Positions 18,073 through 27,023 of a stretch of DNA of 64,000 bases are shown here, one piece after another. Made by a program: the position numbers and the translations under genes. Under the pieces are notes generated by a model. That model was not told the origin of the DNA, did not search any database, and saw only the letters and a program-made list of their open reading frames with translations. The first letter of the stretch is position 1, and the number at the start of each line of letters is the position of its first letter. Where the stretch lies: NCBI GenBank assembly GCA_963802915.1, contig CAWDKQ010000011.1, forward strand, positions 62,001 to 126,000, read 5' to 3'. The DNA comes from JAICMB01 sp963802915 (GTDB lineage Bacteria > Acidobacteriota > Terriglobia > Bryobacterales > Bryobacteraceae).

Positions 18073-20580
18073 CGCATCCTTCGGATTGTAAGTCGCCGTG
18101 ATCTTCCGAGTCTCACCCGGGAGCAGCGCAAAATAATTGTCCTCCCAAAGAATGGGAAGCACCTCGTCATTGCCCTTACTCAGCTTCAAATGGACGCCGA
18201 AGGCTAGCGACTTGCCGCTATTCGTGACCGTCACCACCGTCGATCCGGTAGCATCCTGCTGAGTGACGCTAACCTGCGTGGCAGGCAAAGTATTCAAAGC
18301 CTGGAAATTCGCATACGACTGCGTAGGCGTCAAATACCACGTCGATTTCTCCCAATCGAGCGTCTCAGGCGAAGTCGAAAGCCAATAGAAATTCCGGCTC
18401 GCTACCGTCCCATCCGCCTGCGACAACGTCAGATTCACAAAGTACGTCGAGCTGAGCCCATCGATATCCGGCAGCGTAAACACACGCGTGCTGCTATCCG
18501 GATCCACACTGACTTTCATGCTCTTCGAAAACTTCGAGCTCATGTCGAGGTTATAGACGTTCGCCGTGACATTCAAATCCGCAACCGGCTTATAAAACGA
18601 ATTCACGATGACGATAGACCGGTCGTCGTACGAATACTGAACATGCAAAGGCTCGCAAGCCTTCTTCGCCCCAAAATACGAACCGCCCGGCCGCAGATAC
18701 CAGTCGTATAAATGCCAGATCATGCTGGGCCAGGAATTATTCAGCATCCATTGAATGACCCCGGTAGACGTGTATTTGTTCCGGCCGAAAGCCTCAAACA
18801 TCGCCCGATGGCTCTCATACGCCATCATCTGCGACTTCCGCGCATATTCTTCCACCGATGACGCAGCCCCATACCGAGCGTTCAGAGCATCTGTAAAAAC
18901 CTTGAGATCGTGGAACGGACCGCCGCCGGCATGATATTCCCACCACGTATCGGGAGGCCAGAGATGCTCGGCCGGCAGCATGCGCTTCAACGTCTCAATG
19001 GGAGGAGGCGATGGCCCCGGCCCGGTCTCCGTATTAAATCCATAAGCCCCGCCATGTGAGCTGTCGAGATACCAATACGACGGCGCAACATAATCGTATG
19101 GCCCGAGCATCTTCACGCCTGATGGTCCGGTCACCTCAGTGGGCCTACCGGTCGCGGAAGACTGATGCGGATTCGGCCAATTGCATTCCTGAAGCACCTG
19201 CAAATACATCTTCTCGATCTTCGGCGGAGGAGGATTATCGCTGCCGTATAGCCAATCGAACACCGCGGGATGCCGCTCCAGTCGCCGGGCCTGATCGCGC
19301 ATCGACGCCGCCGCGACCTCCTCATCTTCATCGTCCCAATCGGCCCAATGCTCCCAGTGATCGCAGCAGCACCAGCCGGCCATCACGAGAATTCCATACT
19401 GATCGCACAGCTCCAGGAAATGATCGTCCTCCAGCTTGCCTTCGAAGCGCACGGCATTCAGATTCATGTCGCGAACGTACTGCAGCTCCGCTTCCTGGCG
19501 CTCCGGAGAGGTGCGCAGAAGCAAATCGAACGTATATCCGGCGCCGCGAATCAAAATATTCTTGCCGTTGATTTGAAACAGCAGATGACCTTTTTCGTCG
19601 AGCCGAGCCGTCACCTCTCTCACTCCGAATCGGATGCTGGCCGCATCGGAAACCTGGTTCTTCACCACGAACTGCAGGTTCAGAGGATAAAGCTCCTGCG
19701 CGCCCGCATGCAGCGGCCACCACAGCCGCGGATTCTCGAGCTTGAGCTGCGGAATCGACACGACCGTCGTCTCTTTCGGCTTCAGCTTCACGGGCTGAGA
19801 AAATTCCAGCGCTTCAATCGACCCCTTCAGAACCCCCTCCACGGCATGCCCCGTCGCGTTCGTGACTTCAGCCGACACGGTCAGCAGGGCCGTACCCTGA
19901 TCGAGCTTCGTCGTTACATTCGGAAAGCGCAGGCGAACGGGACCGGTGGTCGTGATCGACACGTCGCGCCAGATGCCCATGCCTTTATCGGCGGGCATGG
20001 GATTCCAGTCGACGAACGTAATCGCGAGATCGTGCGGCGTGGGCGGAAATACTTCGATGGCCAGCGAGTTTGTCTCACCGGCGCGCGCGACGTTGGTCAC
20101 ATCGAAATTGAACAATCGCCACGCGCCTTTCATATCGCTGGCCGGCGCAACCTGCTTTCCGTTCATCCAAACATTCGCGCGGAAATTGATTCCGTCGAAA
20201 TTCAACCACAGCGTCTTGCCGCGATCCTCCGCTGGCAGCTTGAACTCGGTGCGATACCACCAGGAATGCCGGAACGGACTGTCCGGCGGCATCGGAATAT
20301 TCGAGTAGTTCATCGGAATCGGATACTCCGTGCCGGCGATGGACCGCAGATTCATCCCCGTGTACGGATCCGAATAAACGTGGTTCTGTATCAGCGCGCT
20401 CAAAACGGTCGCGGGTAGCGTGGCGCGATACCAGTCGCGTGTCTTGTATCCTGGCACCGAAACCGCGTCGCCTTTTTCGTGGACCTCATCGGAAGACTGA
20501 ATAGCCCAACCGTCGCGCAGAAACAGGGGCTGGCCGGCGACGCCGGCAGTCAGGGCAAGTAGAACAGCAATGTTTTTCAC
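17998..20580 (-). CDS. Exo-beta-D-glucosaminidase-like glycoside hydrolase, family GH2
   Basis: An 860-residue secreted enzyme (hydrophobic signal peptide ending near A-G-Q). It has a sugar-binding jelly-roll domain (W-W-Y-R-T-E-F, then F-D-G-I-N-F-R-A-N-V-W-M-N-G), immunoglobulin-like domains and a TIM barrel. The proposed acid/base is the Asp in Y-G-S-D-N-P-P (S-D where most GH2 enzymes have N-E), and the nucleophile is the Glu in F-N-T-E-T-G-P-G-P-S. This pair is characteristic of exo-glucosaminidases acting on chitosan oligosaccharides. A mannosidase role is the main alternative. Its stop overlaps the tandem duplication. It follows the TIM-barrel gene with a 4-base overlap. Confidence 0.8.
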   Translation of the reverse strand: MKNIAVLLALTAGVAGQPLFLRDGWAIQSSDEVHEKGDAVSVPGYKTRDWYRATLPATVLSALIQNHVYSDPYTGMNLRSIAGTEYPIPMNYSNIPMPPDSPFRHSWWYRTEFKLPAEDRGKTLWLNFDGINFRANVWMNGKQVAPASDMKGAWRLFNFDVTNVARAGETNSLAIEVFPPTPHDLAITFVDWNPMPADKGMGIWRDVSITTTGPVRLRFPNVTTKLDQGTALLTVSAEVTNATGHAVEGVLKGSIEALEFSQPVKLKPKETTVVSIPQLKLENPRLWWPLHAGAQELYPLNLQFVVKNQVSDAASIRFGVREVTARLDEKGHLLFQINGKNILIRGAGYTFDLLLRTSPERQEAELQYVRDMNLNAVRFEGKLEDDHFLELCDQYGILVMAGWCCCDHWEHWADWDDEDEEVAAASMRDQARRLERHPAVFDWLYGSDNPPPPKIEKMYLQVLQECNWPNPHQSSATGRPTEVTGPSGVKMLGPYDYVAPSYWYLDSSHGGAYGFNTETGPGPSPPPIETLKRMLPAEHLWPPDTWWEYHAGGGPFHDLKVFTDALNARYGAASSVEEYARKSQMMAYESHRAMFEAFGRNKYTSTGVIQWMLNNSWPSMIWHLYDWYLRPGGSYFGAKKACEPLHVQYSYDDRSIVIVNSFYKPVADLNVTANVYNLDMSSKFSKSMKVSVDPDSSTRVFTLPDIDGLSSTYFVNLTLSQADGTVASRNFYWLSTSPETLDWEKSTWYLTPTQSYANFQALNTLPATQVSVTQQDATGSTVVTVTNSGKSLAFGVHLKLSKGNDEVLPILWEDNYFALLPGETRKITATYNPKDAGVRTPVVQVEAWNVAARVPLESMK

Positions 20581-21470
20581 AGGTATTGTTTCAATTCGTC
20601 GATTACATGCTGCACGCCAACGTGAGGATCGCCGGGTCCTTCATATTCGATGGAAAAAACTCCCGCGAACCCCGCGCTCTTCGCCGCAGCCATGGCATTC
20701 GGGAAATCGAACGCCGTCTCTTTTCCGGCTGCATCGAATTGGAGGCCTTTGGCGTGGCTGACGGTCTTGGCGTACGGATAGAGCAGTTCGAGCCCGCGAT
20801 GGCGAGTGGCTTCATCGGGGAAATTTCCCATATCCGGAAGCGCGCCGCAGTGCTTGCCGGCTGCTCGAAACAGCTTCACGAGATCCTCGGGATGCTCCGA
20901 TCCAACGCCGCCATGATTTTCGATAATCACGTACATGCCTCGCGCGGACGCGTAGGATGCGAGTGCCTTGTACGACGCGATGGTCGGCGAAAGATCGTCA
21001 CGATTGATCTTGCCAGGATCGCAGCGGACCGACTTCGCGCCCAGGCTGCGCGCCACGTCGATCCACTTGGTGCAAGCCGCAATGCCATTATCGCGGACCT
21101 TGGGATTGGTATCCGACAGACCGCCCGCGATCTCAAGTTCCCTGATGTCGACGGGAATATTCACAAGCTGCACATGCGCCCGATCGAGCCGGCTTTTCAC
21201 ATCGCGAATGTACGCCGCATTCATCGATTCGAAATGCGGCGCCACCATCTCGCATGCGTGGACATGATACTGATCCGCGATCATCTCGGGAAAATCGCGC
21301 AGGTCCCAAGGTTTGCCCGAAATGGGCTCGGCATGCTCGTCGTGAGTGCTGCTGAAGTAGTTATGAAAGCTCCAGGACGAGATCCCGATGCGCGGCGAAA
21401 GGCTGCCCGCATCCTCCGCGGATAACGTCGCGGCGATCGCGCCTGAAAATAGAAATTGCCTTCTGTTCAT
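20577..21470 (-). CDS. Tat-exported sugar phosphate isomerase/epimerase-like TIM barrel
   Basis: A 297-residue protein with a twin-arginine type signal (N-R-R-Q-F-L-F-S-G) and a xylose-isomerase-like TIM barrel. Metal-binding positions are suggested by I-I-E-N-H-G-G near residue 178, L-P-D-M-G-N-F near 215, S-H-A-K-G near 245 and the final F-S-I-E-Y-E-G-P-G-D-P. It is first in a two-gene unit with the GH2 glycosidase (4-base overlap), so its substrate may be a sugar released by that enzyme. It is paralogous to the protein at 2072-2971. Confidence 0.78.
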   Translation of the reverse strand: MNRRQFLFSGAIAATLSAEDAGSLSPRIGISSWSFHNYFSSTHDEHAEPISGKPWDLRDFPEMIADQYHVHACEMVAPHFESMNAAYIRDVKSRLDRAHVQLVNIPVDIRELEIAGGLSDTNPKVRDNGIAACTKWIDVARSLGAKSVRCDPGKINRDDLSPTIASYKALASYASARGMYVIIENHGGVGSEHPEDLVKLFRAAGKHCGALPDMGNFPDEATRHRGLELLYPYAKTVSHAKGLQFDAAGKETAFDFPNAMAAAKSAGFAGVFSIEYEGPGDPHVGVQHVIDELKQYL

Positions 21471-21502
21471 TCATAGCCAGTATATTGCGGCGGTGATATG
21501 CT

Positions 21503-22063
21503 TTGGGCACATTGCTACTCTTGGCCATCTTCTTCGCCGCATCCGCCGCCATCGTATGGATGTCCTGGCGGTCTCTAAGAAACCCGCGCTCGCACGGCTT
21601 CTATCGTTTCTTCGCGTTCGAGTTCCTGGCAGCTCTGATCCTGCTGAATGTACCGATCTGGTTCCGCGACCCGCTCTCGATCCGTCAATGGTTTTCCTAT
21701 TTTCTCGGCGCCCTCTCGATAGTTCTTGCGATTGAAGGATTCCGGCTGCTTCGTTTGATAGGCGCGCCGGCGCCAGCTCCGGCCCGCACGACGAACCTCT
21801 CATTTGAAAACACCACCACGCTCGTCACCGTCGGAGCGTATCGATTTATCCGGCATCCGCTCTATGCATCATTGCTGGCGCTGACATGGGCCTCGTATCT
21901 GAAAGACCCCTACGCGCCGCGCTGCATCGCGCTGACACTGCTCGCAAGCGGTTTTCTCACCGCTACCGCCCTCGCAGAAGAACGAGAAAATCTGGCGAAC
22001 TTCGGCCCAGACTACGCCTCGTACATGCGGCGCACTCGACGATTCATCCCGCTTTTATTCTGA
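21503..22063 (+). CDS. Isoprenylcysteine carboxylmethyltransferase/phospholipid methyltransferase-like membrane protein
   Basis: A 186-residue protein with four or five hydrophobic helices. It carries V-T-V-G-A-Y-R-F-I-R-H-P-L-Y-A-S, the SAM-binding G-x-Y-x-x-x-R-H-P-x-Y signature of this membrane methyltransferase family, and an E-E-R motif near the C terminus followed by F-G-P-D-Y-A-S-Y. The substrate is unknown in bacterial members. It starts at TTG, 32 bases from the divergent TIM-barrel gene. Confidence 0.82.
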   Translation: MGTLLLLAIFFAASAAIVWMSWRSLRNPRSHGFYRFFAFEFLAALILLNVPIWFRDPLSIRQWFSYFLGALSIVLAIEGFRLLRLIGAPAPAPARTTNLSFENTTTLVTVGAYRFIRHPLYASLLALTWASYLKDPYAPRCIALTLLASGFLTATALAEERENLANFGPDYASYMRRTRRFIPLLF

Positions 22064-22090
22064 AATTGATAAACTTCCCTCGATACTCTT

Positions 22091-22525
22091 ATGGAAATTG
22101 ATTCGAAAGTCGAAGAATACATGAAACTCGCTCAAATGGATGACAGACATCGTCAGACGTTGACTCTGGCCAAGAGCCAAGTGACGGTGAGCGCCATTCA
22201 GGAACTGATGGGCGCGAACTTACTTCCCCAGGCCGTGAAGGCAGTGGAGGAATTACAGGATAAGGCCGCTGGAGTCCTTGCCGATGCACTTGCCTGGGAC
22301 AAACTCAAACCTGCATACGTTGAGCTTTTCGCCCAAGCGTATTCCGAGTCCGAACTTGACGATATGATCGCTTTCTACAGATCGCCAACGGGTCGATCCA
22401 TGGTCGCAAAGAACCCCCTCTTGATGATGAAGACCAGCGAGATCATGCAGCAGAGGATGGCGGAAGCGCAGCCCGAGTTGCAAAAACTGATGCAGCGCTA
22501 CTTGTCGGAACAGACAAGGAAATAG
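22091..22525 (+). CDS. DUF2059-domain protein
   Basis: A 144-residue helical protein. The middle reads A-Y-V-E-L-F-A-Q-A-Y-S-E-S-E-L-D-D-M-I-A-F-Y, then S-P-T-G-R-S-M, the signature of the DUF2059 family. Most members are small secreted proteins of unknown function with an N-terminal signal; here the N terminus is hydrophilic, so this one should stay in the cytoplasm or has lost its signal. It lies 27 bases after the membrane methyltransferase gene. Confidence 0.75.
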   Translation: MEIDSKVEEYMKLAQMDDRHRQTLTLAKSQVTVSAIQELMGANLLPQAVKAVEELQDKAAGVLADALAWDKLKPAYVELFAQAYSESELDDMIAFYRSPTGRSMVAKNPLLMMKTSEIMQQRMAEAQPELQKLMQRYLSEQTRK

Positions 22526-22661
22526 CTTCAGCACGCGCCGTTCTCATCGTCGTCGCGCCTGTTGGCTTGGATCCGGTTTTATCGTACGGTGTAGTTCAGA
22601 CGCGACAGTGTCTTCTGTGCGTCATGCAAAAAGGTTATCCTCCTCAATAGAGCGTCTTCCT

Positions 22662-24134
22662 ATGACAATCTCCCGGCGAAGATTACTTGAGACAGCGTGC
22701 ATGGCCCCGTTTGTGGCCAGTGCGCAGACCCGGTCTAAGAAGCTAATGCAGCGCGATATGGGCCGGCTGCATTTCGAGACCACAACACTCGGCCTGGGCG
22801 GGCAGGCTTCCCTGCAGTGGACCCCAGAGGACGTGGATCCCACCAGGATTCTCATGAAGGCCTTTCACCTTGGAATAAACTACTTCGATACCTCCAATGT
22901 GTATGGCCCCAGCCAGTTGAACTACGGTAAGGCTTTCCGCGAACTGCATCTGATCCCCGGTGAACCCGGCTACAGTCAATCGCTACGCGAATCGTTCTTT
23001 CTGACCAGCAAAACCGGACTTCGTTGGGCGAAGGGCGCCATCCCGAATCCGAATGTGCACAATTTTAGCAACGGCCCCGCTGGCTCCGGGACAGTCGACG
23101 ACGTCAAGCGTACGCTCAGCCAGATCTTCGGCGATGGACAGGGGAACTATCCCAGGGGCGCGTATCTCAACATGGTGCTGTGCCACTCCTTGTTCACCCT
23201 GGAGGAAGTCGATGTGCTGTATACGGGCCTCGACAAGCCCGACCCGAAGGCGGAGCACATCGGTGCGCTGGCAGCATTGCGTGATCTTCGCGACGGGACA
23301 AACCGGACCGGGCTCAACCCGAAAGAGGAAGTCCTGATTCGCCACATCGGATTCTCCGGGCACAATTCCCCACCCGCGATGATAGAGATGCTGCAGCGCG
23401 ACCAGGGGAACCTGCTTGACGGGATGCTAGTGGCTATCAACGCCAACGACCGGCTAAATTTCAACATGCAGTACAACGTGATTCCAGTGGCTGCGGCAAG
23501 GAACATGGGACTGATCGGCATGAAGACTTTTGCTGACGGGTCCATGTATGGCAAGACACCGATGTTCTCCACCAACCCGTCCCACGTAATCCGGACGGTT
23601 GGCAGCGCATCTCTGCAAAGTCATCCGCTGGTGCAATACACCCTCACTACACCAGGCATTGCCACGGTGATCATCGGCACGGGCCAGATAAACGACGATC
23701 CCCAAAACTGTCAAATGGAGCAGAACCTGATCGCCGCCCAGATTTCGCCCACAGGCCTATCCGTATCTGACCGCCGCGCCGTCGAGAAAAAGACCAGCAC
23801 CATCCAGGACGGCAAGACAAATTACTTCCAATTGCCGCACCAGGACCTCACGCCGCCACGGGATGTTGAAGTAGCCCAGTCATCGAGCGATGGCAAGCGC
23901 GTTGTGAAACTCACGTGGCAGACGGCCTATGCCGGCAACGAGCCGATCTCCCATTACGAAGTTTCGCGCGACGGAGCAAACGCGGGGCGCGTCCCTCATC
24001 GTCCGCAGACAGACAAAACGCCGTTCCTGTTTGAAGACAAGAACGCTGGCGAAAACACCCACAAATACACCATCACGACGGTAGATGCGATTGGCCGCCG
24101 TGCGTCCAAAGAAGACGTATTGGCCAACGCCTAG
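22662..24134 (+). CDS. Tat-exported aldo/keto reductase with C-terminal fibronectin type III domain
   Basis: A 490-residue protein. I start it at ATG 22662 because this puts a twin-arginine signal (S-R-R-R-L-L-E-T-A, then a hydrophobic run to A-S-A-Q) at the N terminus; an in-frame start at 22608 adds 18 unlikely residues. The barrel keeps the catalytic tetrad: Asp and Tyr in F-D-T-S-N-V-Y-G, Lys in L-T-S-K-T-G, His in V-L-C-H-S. Residues from about 400 onward form an FN3-like beta sandwich (V-V-K-L-T-W-Q, Y-E-V-S-R-D-G). Aldo/keto reductases usually need NADPH, so an exported one is odd. Confidence 0.8.
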   Translation: MTISRRRLLETACMAPFVASAQTRSKKLMQRDMGRLHFETTTLGLGGQASLQWTPEDVDPTRILMKAFHLGINYFDTSNVYGPSQLNYGKAFRELHLIPGEPGYSQSLRESFFLTSKTGLRWAKGAIPNPNVHNFSNGPAGSGTVDDVKRTLSQIFGDGQGNYPRGAYLNMVLCHSLFTLEEVDVLYTGLDKPDPKAEHIGALAALRDLRDGTNRTGLNPKEEVLIRHIGFSGHNSPPAMIEMLQRDQGNLLDGMLVAINANDRLNFNMQYNVIPVAAARNMGLIGMKTFADGSMYGKTPMFSTNPSHVIRTVGSASLQSHPLVQYTLTTPGIATVIIGTGQINDDPQNCQMEQNLIAAQISPTGLSVSDRRAVEKKTSTIQDGKTNYFQLPHQDLTPPRDVEVAQSSSDGKRVVKLTWQTAYAGNEPISHYEVSRDGANAGRVPHRPQTDKTPFLFEDKNAGENTHKYTITTVDAIGRRASKEDVLANA

Positions 24135-24156
24135 ACGCGGTTTGCGCGAGGACTTC

Positions 24157-25803
24157 TTACCGCGCGTCTTTAGCGCAGCGGAACCCGATATCCGGCGACT
24201 TCACACGTCCAGGAGTCGCCGCGACTTCCCAAATCGGCACCGGATCGTCATCCTTCACGCCGCCCACCATGCGTCTGTCGAAGGAACTGCCCTTCACCGC
24301 ATACCACGGCTCCGTGTCGCGTAATGGAGGATTCAGGCTCTTATCCTGTTCGGCTGACGCGAGCGTCTCGGCCGACGGCTGCACCAACGTCGACGTCCAC
24401 TCCCACGCGTTCCCATAAAGATTGAGAACTCCATACGGACTTTTCCCCTGCGGAAACGAATCGACCGGCATCAACCGATGCGGCGATGCCGCGTTGTCCT
24501 TCACATTCGCGCGCGTCGCGTCCGGAACGTTGCCCCACGGATATCGCAAGCCCAGAGTTCCACGCGCAGCTTTCTCCCACTCCTGCTCCGTCGGCACGCG
24601 CTTCCCTGCCCACTTGGCGAACGCCGCCGCGTCCTGATACGTCACGTTCACGGCCGGCTCATCAGCCGCGCCTGGACCCACCGTGCACCCAGTCTGTTTG
24701 CAAAACGTATCGTACGCGCGATTCGAAACCTCCGTCTTATCGATATAAAAATCTGGAATATCGATAGTCGAAGCGTTCTCGCCGACTCTCGCCGGTCCAC
24801 CGGGAATCAGCACCATATCGCCCGACGAAAAATGCAGTTCGCTCGCAAGCGACTTCTTCTGATGCATCAGGAAATAAACAGCAGCGGCCGCCACAACAAG
24901 CCCCAGCACAACGCCGATCGCGATCGCCATCGGAAAACGTTTCGTGCGCCCCTGATCCACGCCCAGGATTTGCGTCGTAAAAAATTTATCGGAGATGCAC
25001 GATTGCAGCGCTGCAACCACCGGCTTCATGGTCGGGAAGCGTTTCGTAGCCTCCTTCTCGATACAGGTTCGAATAATGTCGCACGCCGGCTTGGGAGCGT
25101 CAGTCTCCCGCAATGCATCGAGATTCGGCTGCGAAAACAACACCTGTCCGAAAATCTCTTCGTACGATCCTCCCTCGAACGGCCGCTTCCCCGTGATCAG
25201 CTCAAACAGCAGAATTCCAAACGCGTAGATATCCACCGCGGGCGTCGCGGGCTCACCGCGAACCTGCTCTGGCGACATATAAGGTGCGGTTCCGACCGCC
25301 ATACCTGCTTCCGTGATCCCCCAATCCGCCGACCTCGCGATCCCGAAATCCATCAGCTTCACTTTGTTCCCGGAAGAAACATTCACGTTTTCCGGTTTCA
25401 AATCGCGATAGACCACGTCGATCGAGTGAAGATGTTCCAGCGCCCGCGCCACCTGCAAAGCGGCCCAGAGCTTTTCATCGGTCGGATGCGGCTGCTTCAT
25501 CCAGGCGCGCAGACTCTGGCCTTCCAGATACTCCAGCACTAGATAAAGCTGCCCGTTATGTTCCGAAAAATCGTACGTGACCATGGCGTTCTCATGCTGG
25601 ATCTTCATGGACACCTTGGCCTCGCGCTCGAATCGCGCCCGCATGTCGGTGGGAGCGCCTTCTTTGAGCATCTTGATGACGACCGATCGCCCGTACTGCG
25701 TGTCCGATGCGCGATACACATCGCACATGCCGCCGCCGAGATATTCCGTACACTCATAGCGGCCCACGCGAAAAGGCAGAGCACGGGCGGCGGCGCTGGA
25801 CAT
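24157..25803 (-). CDS. Serine/threonine protein kinase fused to a formylglycine-generating (FGE-sulfatase) domain
   Basis: A 548-residue membrane protein. Residues 10-270 form a Hanks-type kinase: glycine loop L-G-G-G-M-C-D-V-Y (third glycine replaced by C-D), lysine in V-V-I-K-M-L, catalytic loop Y-R-D-L-K-P-E-N, D-F-G, and A-P-Y-M-S-P-E. A transmembrane helix lies near 295-315. The outer domain (about 330-545) starts M-V-L-I-P-G-G and has E-V-S-N-R-A-Y, R-V-P-T-E-Q-E-W-E-K-A-A-R-G, N-A-W-E-W-T and G-F-R-C-A, typical of FGE-sulfatase domains. The kinase core looks active. The outer domain may act as a sensor or scaffold rather than an oxidase. Confidence 0.88.
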   Translation of the reverse strand: MSSAAARALPFRVGRYECTEYLGGGMCDVYRASDTQYGRSVVIKMLKEGAPTDMRARFEREAKVSMKIQHENAMVTYDFSEHNGQLYLVLEYLEGQSLRAWMKQPHPTDEKLWAALQVARALEHLHSIDVVYRDLKPENVNVSSGNKVKLMDFGIARSADWGITEAGMAVGTAPYMSPEQVRGEPATPAVDIYAFGILLFELITGKRPFEGGSYEEIFGQVLFSQPNLDALRETDAPKPACDIIRTCIEKEATKRFPTMKPVVAALQSCISDKFFTTQILGVDQGRTKRFPMAIAIGVVLGLVVAAAAVYFLMHQKKSLASELHFSSGDMVLIPGGPARVGENASTIDIPDFYIDKTEVSNRAYDTFCKQTGCTVGPGAADEPAVNVTYQDAAAFAKWAGKRVPTEQEWEKAARGTLGLRYPWGNVPDATRANVKDNAASPHRLMPVDSFPQGKSPYGVLNLYGNAWEWTSTLVQPSAETLASAEQDKSLNPPLRDTEPWYAVKGSSFDRRMVGGVKDDDPVPIWEVAATPGRVKSPDIGFRCAKDAR

Positions 25804-25821
25804 ATTCTTCGATTCTACAGT

Positions 25822-26973
25822 TTACGGAAGCAGCGCCACGAATCTTTCCACTTCGTCGGGGCTGATGTAGAAATGCGGCGACGTCCGCACCCACCCGCTG
25901 CGTGCGGCGACGAGCACTTTTTCGTCCTTGAGCCGATTGAAAATCATGCGGGCATCCTGGCCGGTCTTTCGAAACGAAACGATTCCGGCCGACGACTCGG
26001 GCCGGCGCACACCGAGCAGTTCGTAGCCTTTGCGCTCGACGCCCTGAGCGATCAAATCCGCCGTCGCCTGGATCTGCGCGCCGATTCGTTCCACGCCGAC
26101 ATCGAGTATAAAGTTAAGTGACGCTCGCAACCCATATATTCCAATGGTGTTCAGAGTTCCGGGCTCATAACGTCCCGCGTTGGGCCGCAGAGTCATGTCG
26201 CGGACGGAATAATCGCTTACCGATGCGTTCGTGTACCCAAATTCCACCGGTTCTATCTCGTCCTGCCGATCTTTCCGGACATAGAGAATCCCGCAACCCT
26301 CCGGTCCCAGCATCCATTTATGGCCATCGGCAGCAAGGGCGTCGATGTGCGCCGCCTCGACATCAAGCGGGAAGGCCCCCAGGCCCTGAATTGCATCGAC
26401 AAAAAAGAAGCATCCATGCCGCTTGCAAATCTCGCCGATCGCATTCAGATTCGCCCGGAACCCGCTGAGATACTGAACGAAACTGATAGCCAGAAGCCTC
26501 GCTCCTCGGCACGCTTCGTCGATCCGGTCGAGAGGATCGGAGGCTGAAAGCCACTCGACCTTCACGCCTTTAGCGTCCAGCCTCTGCCAGGGATAAAAAT
26601 TGGCTGGAAATTCTTCTTGGAACCCGACCACTTTATCGCCGGGACGCCAATCGATTCCCAGCGCCACGGTTGCGATCCCTTCCGATGTGTTTTTAACGAG
26701 AGCGATCTCGGTGGGATGGGCGTGAATCAGCCGCCCCGCAGCCTCGCGCAGACCTTCGTACGCGGCCACCCATTCCGGGTAATGATACGATCCGAAGTAG
26801 CAGACATCGTCGGCGAGGTTTTTCATTGCGTCGGATGCCGCTTTGCACAAGGGCGCGACGGCTGCGTGGTTGAGGTAAATAAGGCGTTCTGTAACCGGAA
26901 ACTGGTCGCGATACTGGCTCCAGAGAGGTATCGCTGCGATAGTTGCTCCTTCGTTGAAACCCATTAATAACAC
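25822..26973 (-). CDS. Class V aminotransferase (cysteine desulfurase/isopenicillin N epimerase-like)
   Basis: A 383-residue PLP enzyme. The PLP lysine lies in A-A-D-G-H-K-W-M-L-G-P, the preceding V-D-A-I-Q-G-L-G holds the ring-stacking Asp, and L-N-H-A-A-V-A-P-L is the N-terminal substrate loop. It lacks the A-C-S-S-G cysteine loop of true IscS proteins, so it may be a SufS-like desulfurase, a selenocysteine lyase or an epimerase. The reaction cannot be fixed from sequence. It is 18 bases from the kinase-FGE gene, on the same strand upstream. Confidence 0.8.
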   Translation of the reverse strand: MLLMGFNEGATIAAIPLWSQYRDQFPVTERLIYLNHAAVAPLCKAASDAMKNLADDVCYFGSYHYPEWVAAYEGLREAAGRLIHAHPTEIALVKNTSEGIATVALGIDWRPGDKVVGFQEEFPANFYPWQRLDAKGVKVEWLSASDPLDRIDEACRGARLLAISFVQYLSGFRANLNAIGEICKRHGCFFFVDAIQGLGAFPLDVEAAHIDALAADGHKWMLGPEGCGILYVRKDRQDEIEPVEFGYTNASVSDYSVRDMTLRPNAGRYEPGTLNTIGIYGLRASLNFILDVGVERIGAQIQATADLIAQGVERKGYELLGVRRPESSAGIVSFRKTGQDARMIFNRLKDEKVLVAARSGWVRTSPHFYISPDEVERFVALLP

Positions 26974-27023
26974 TATACGTACATAACATGAAGGTTTATA
27001 CTGGTCCCAGGGAGTTCCGCCCG

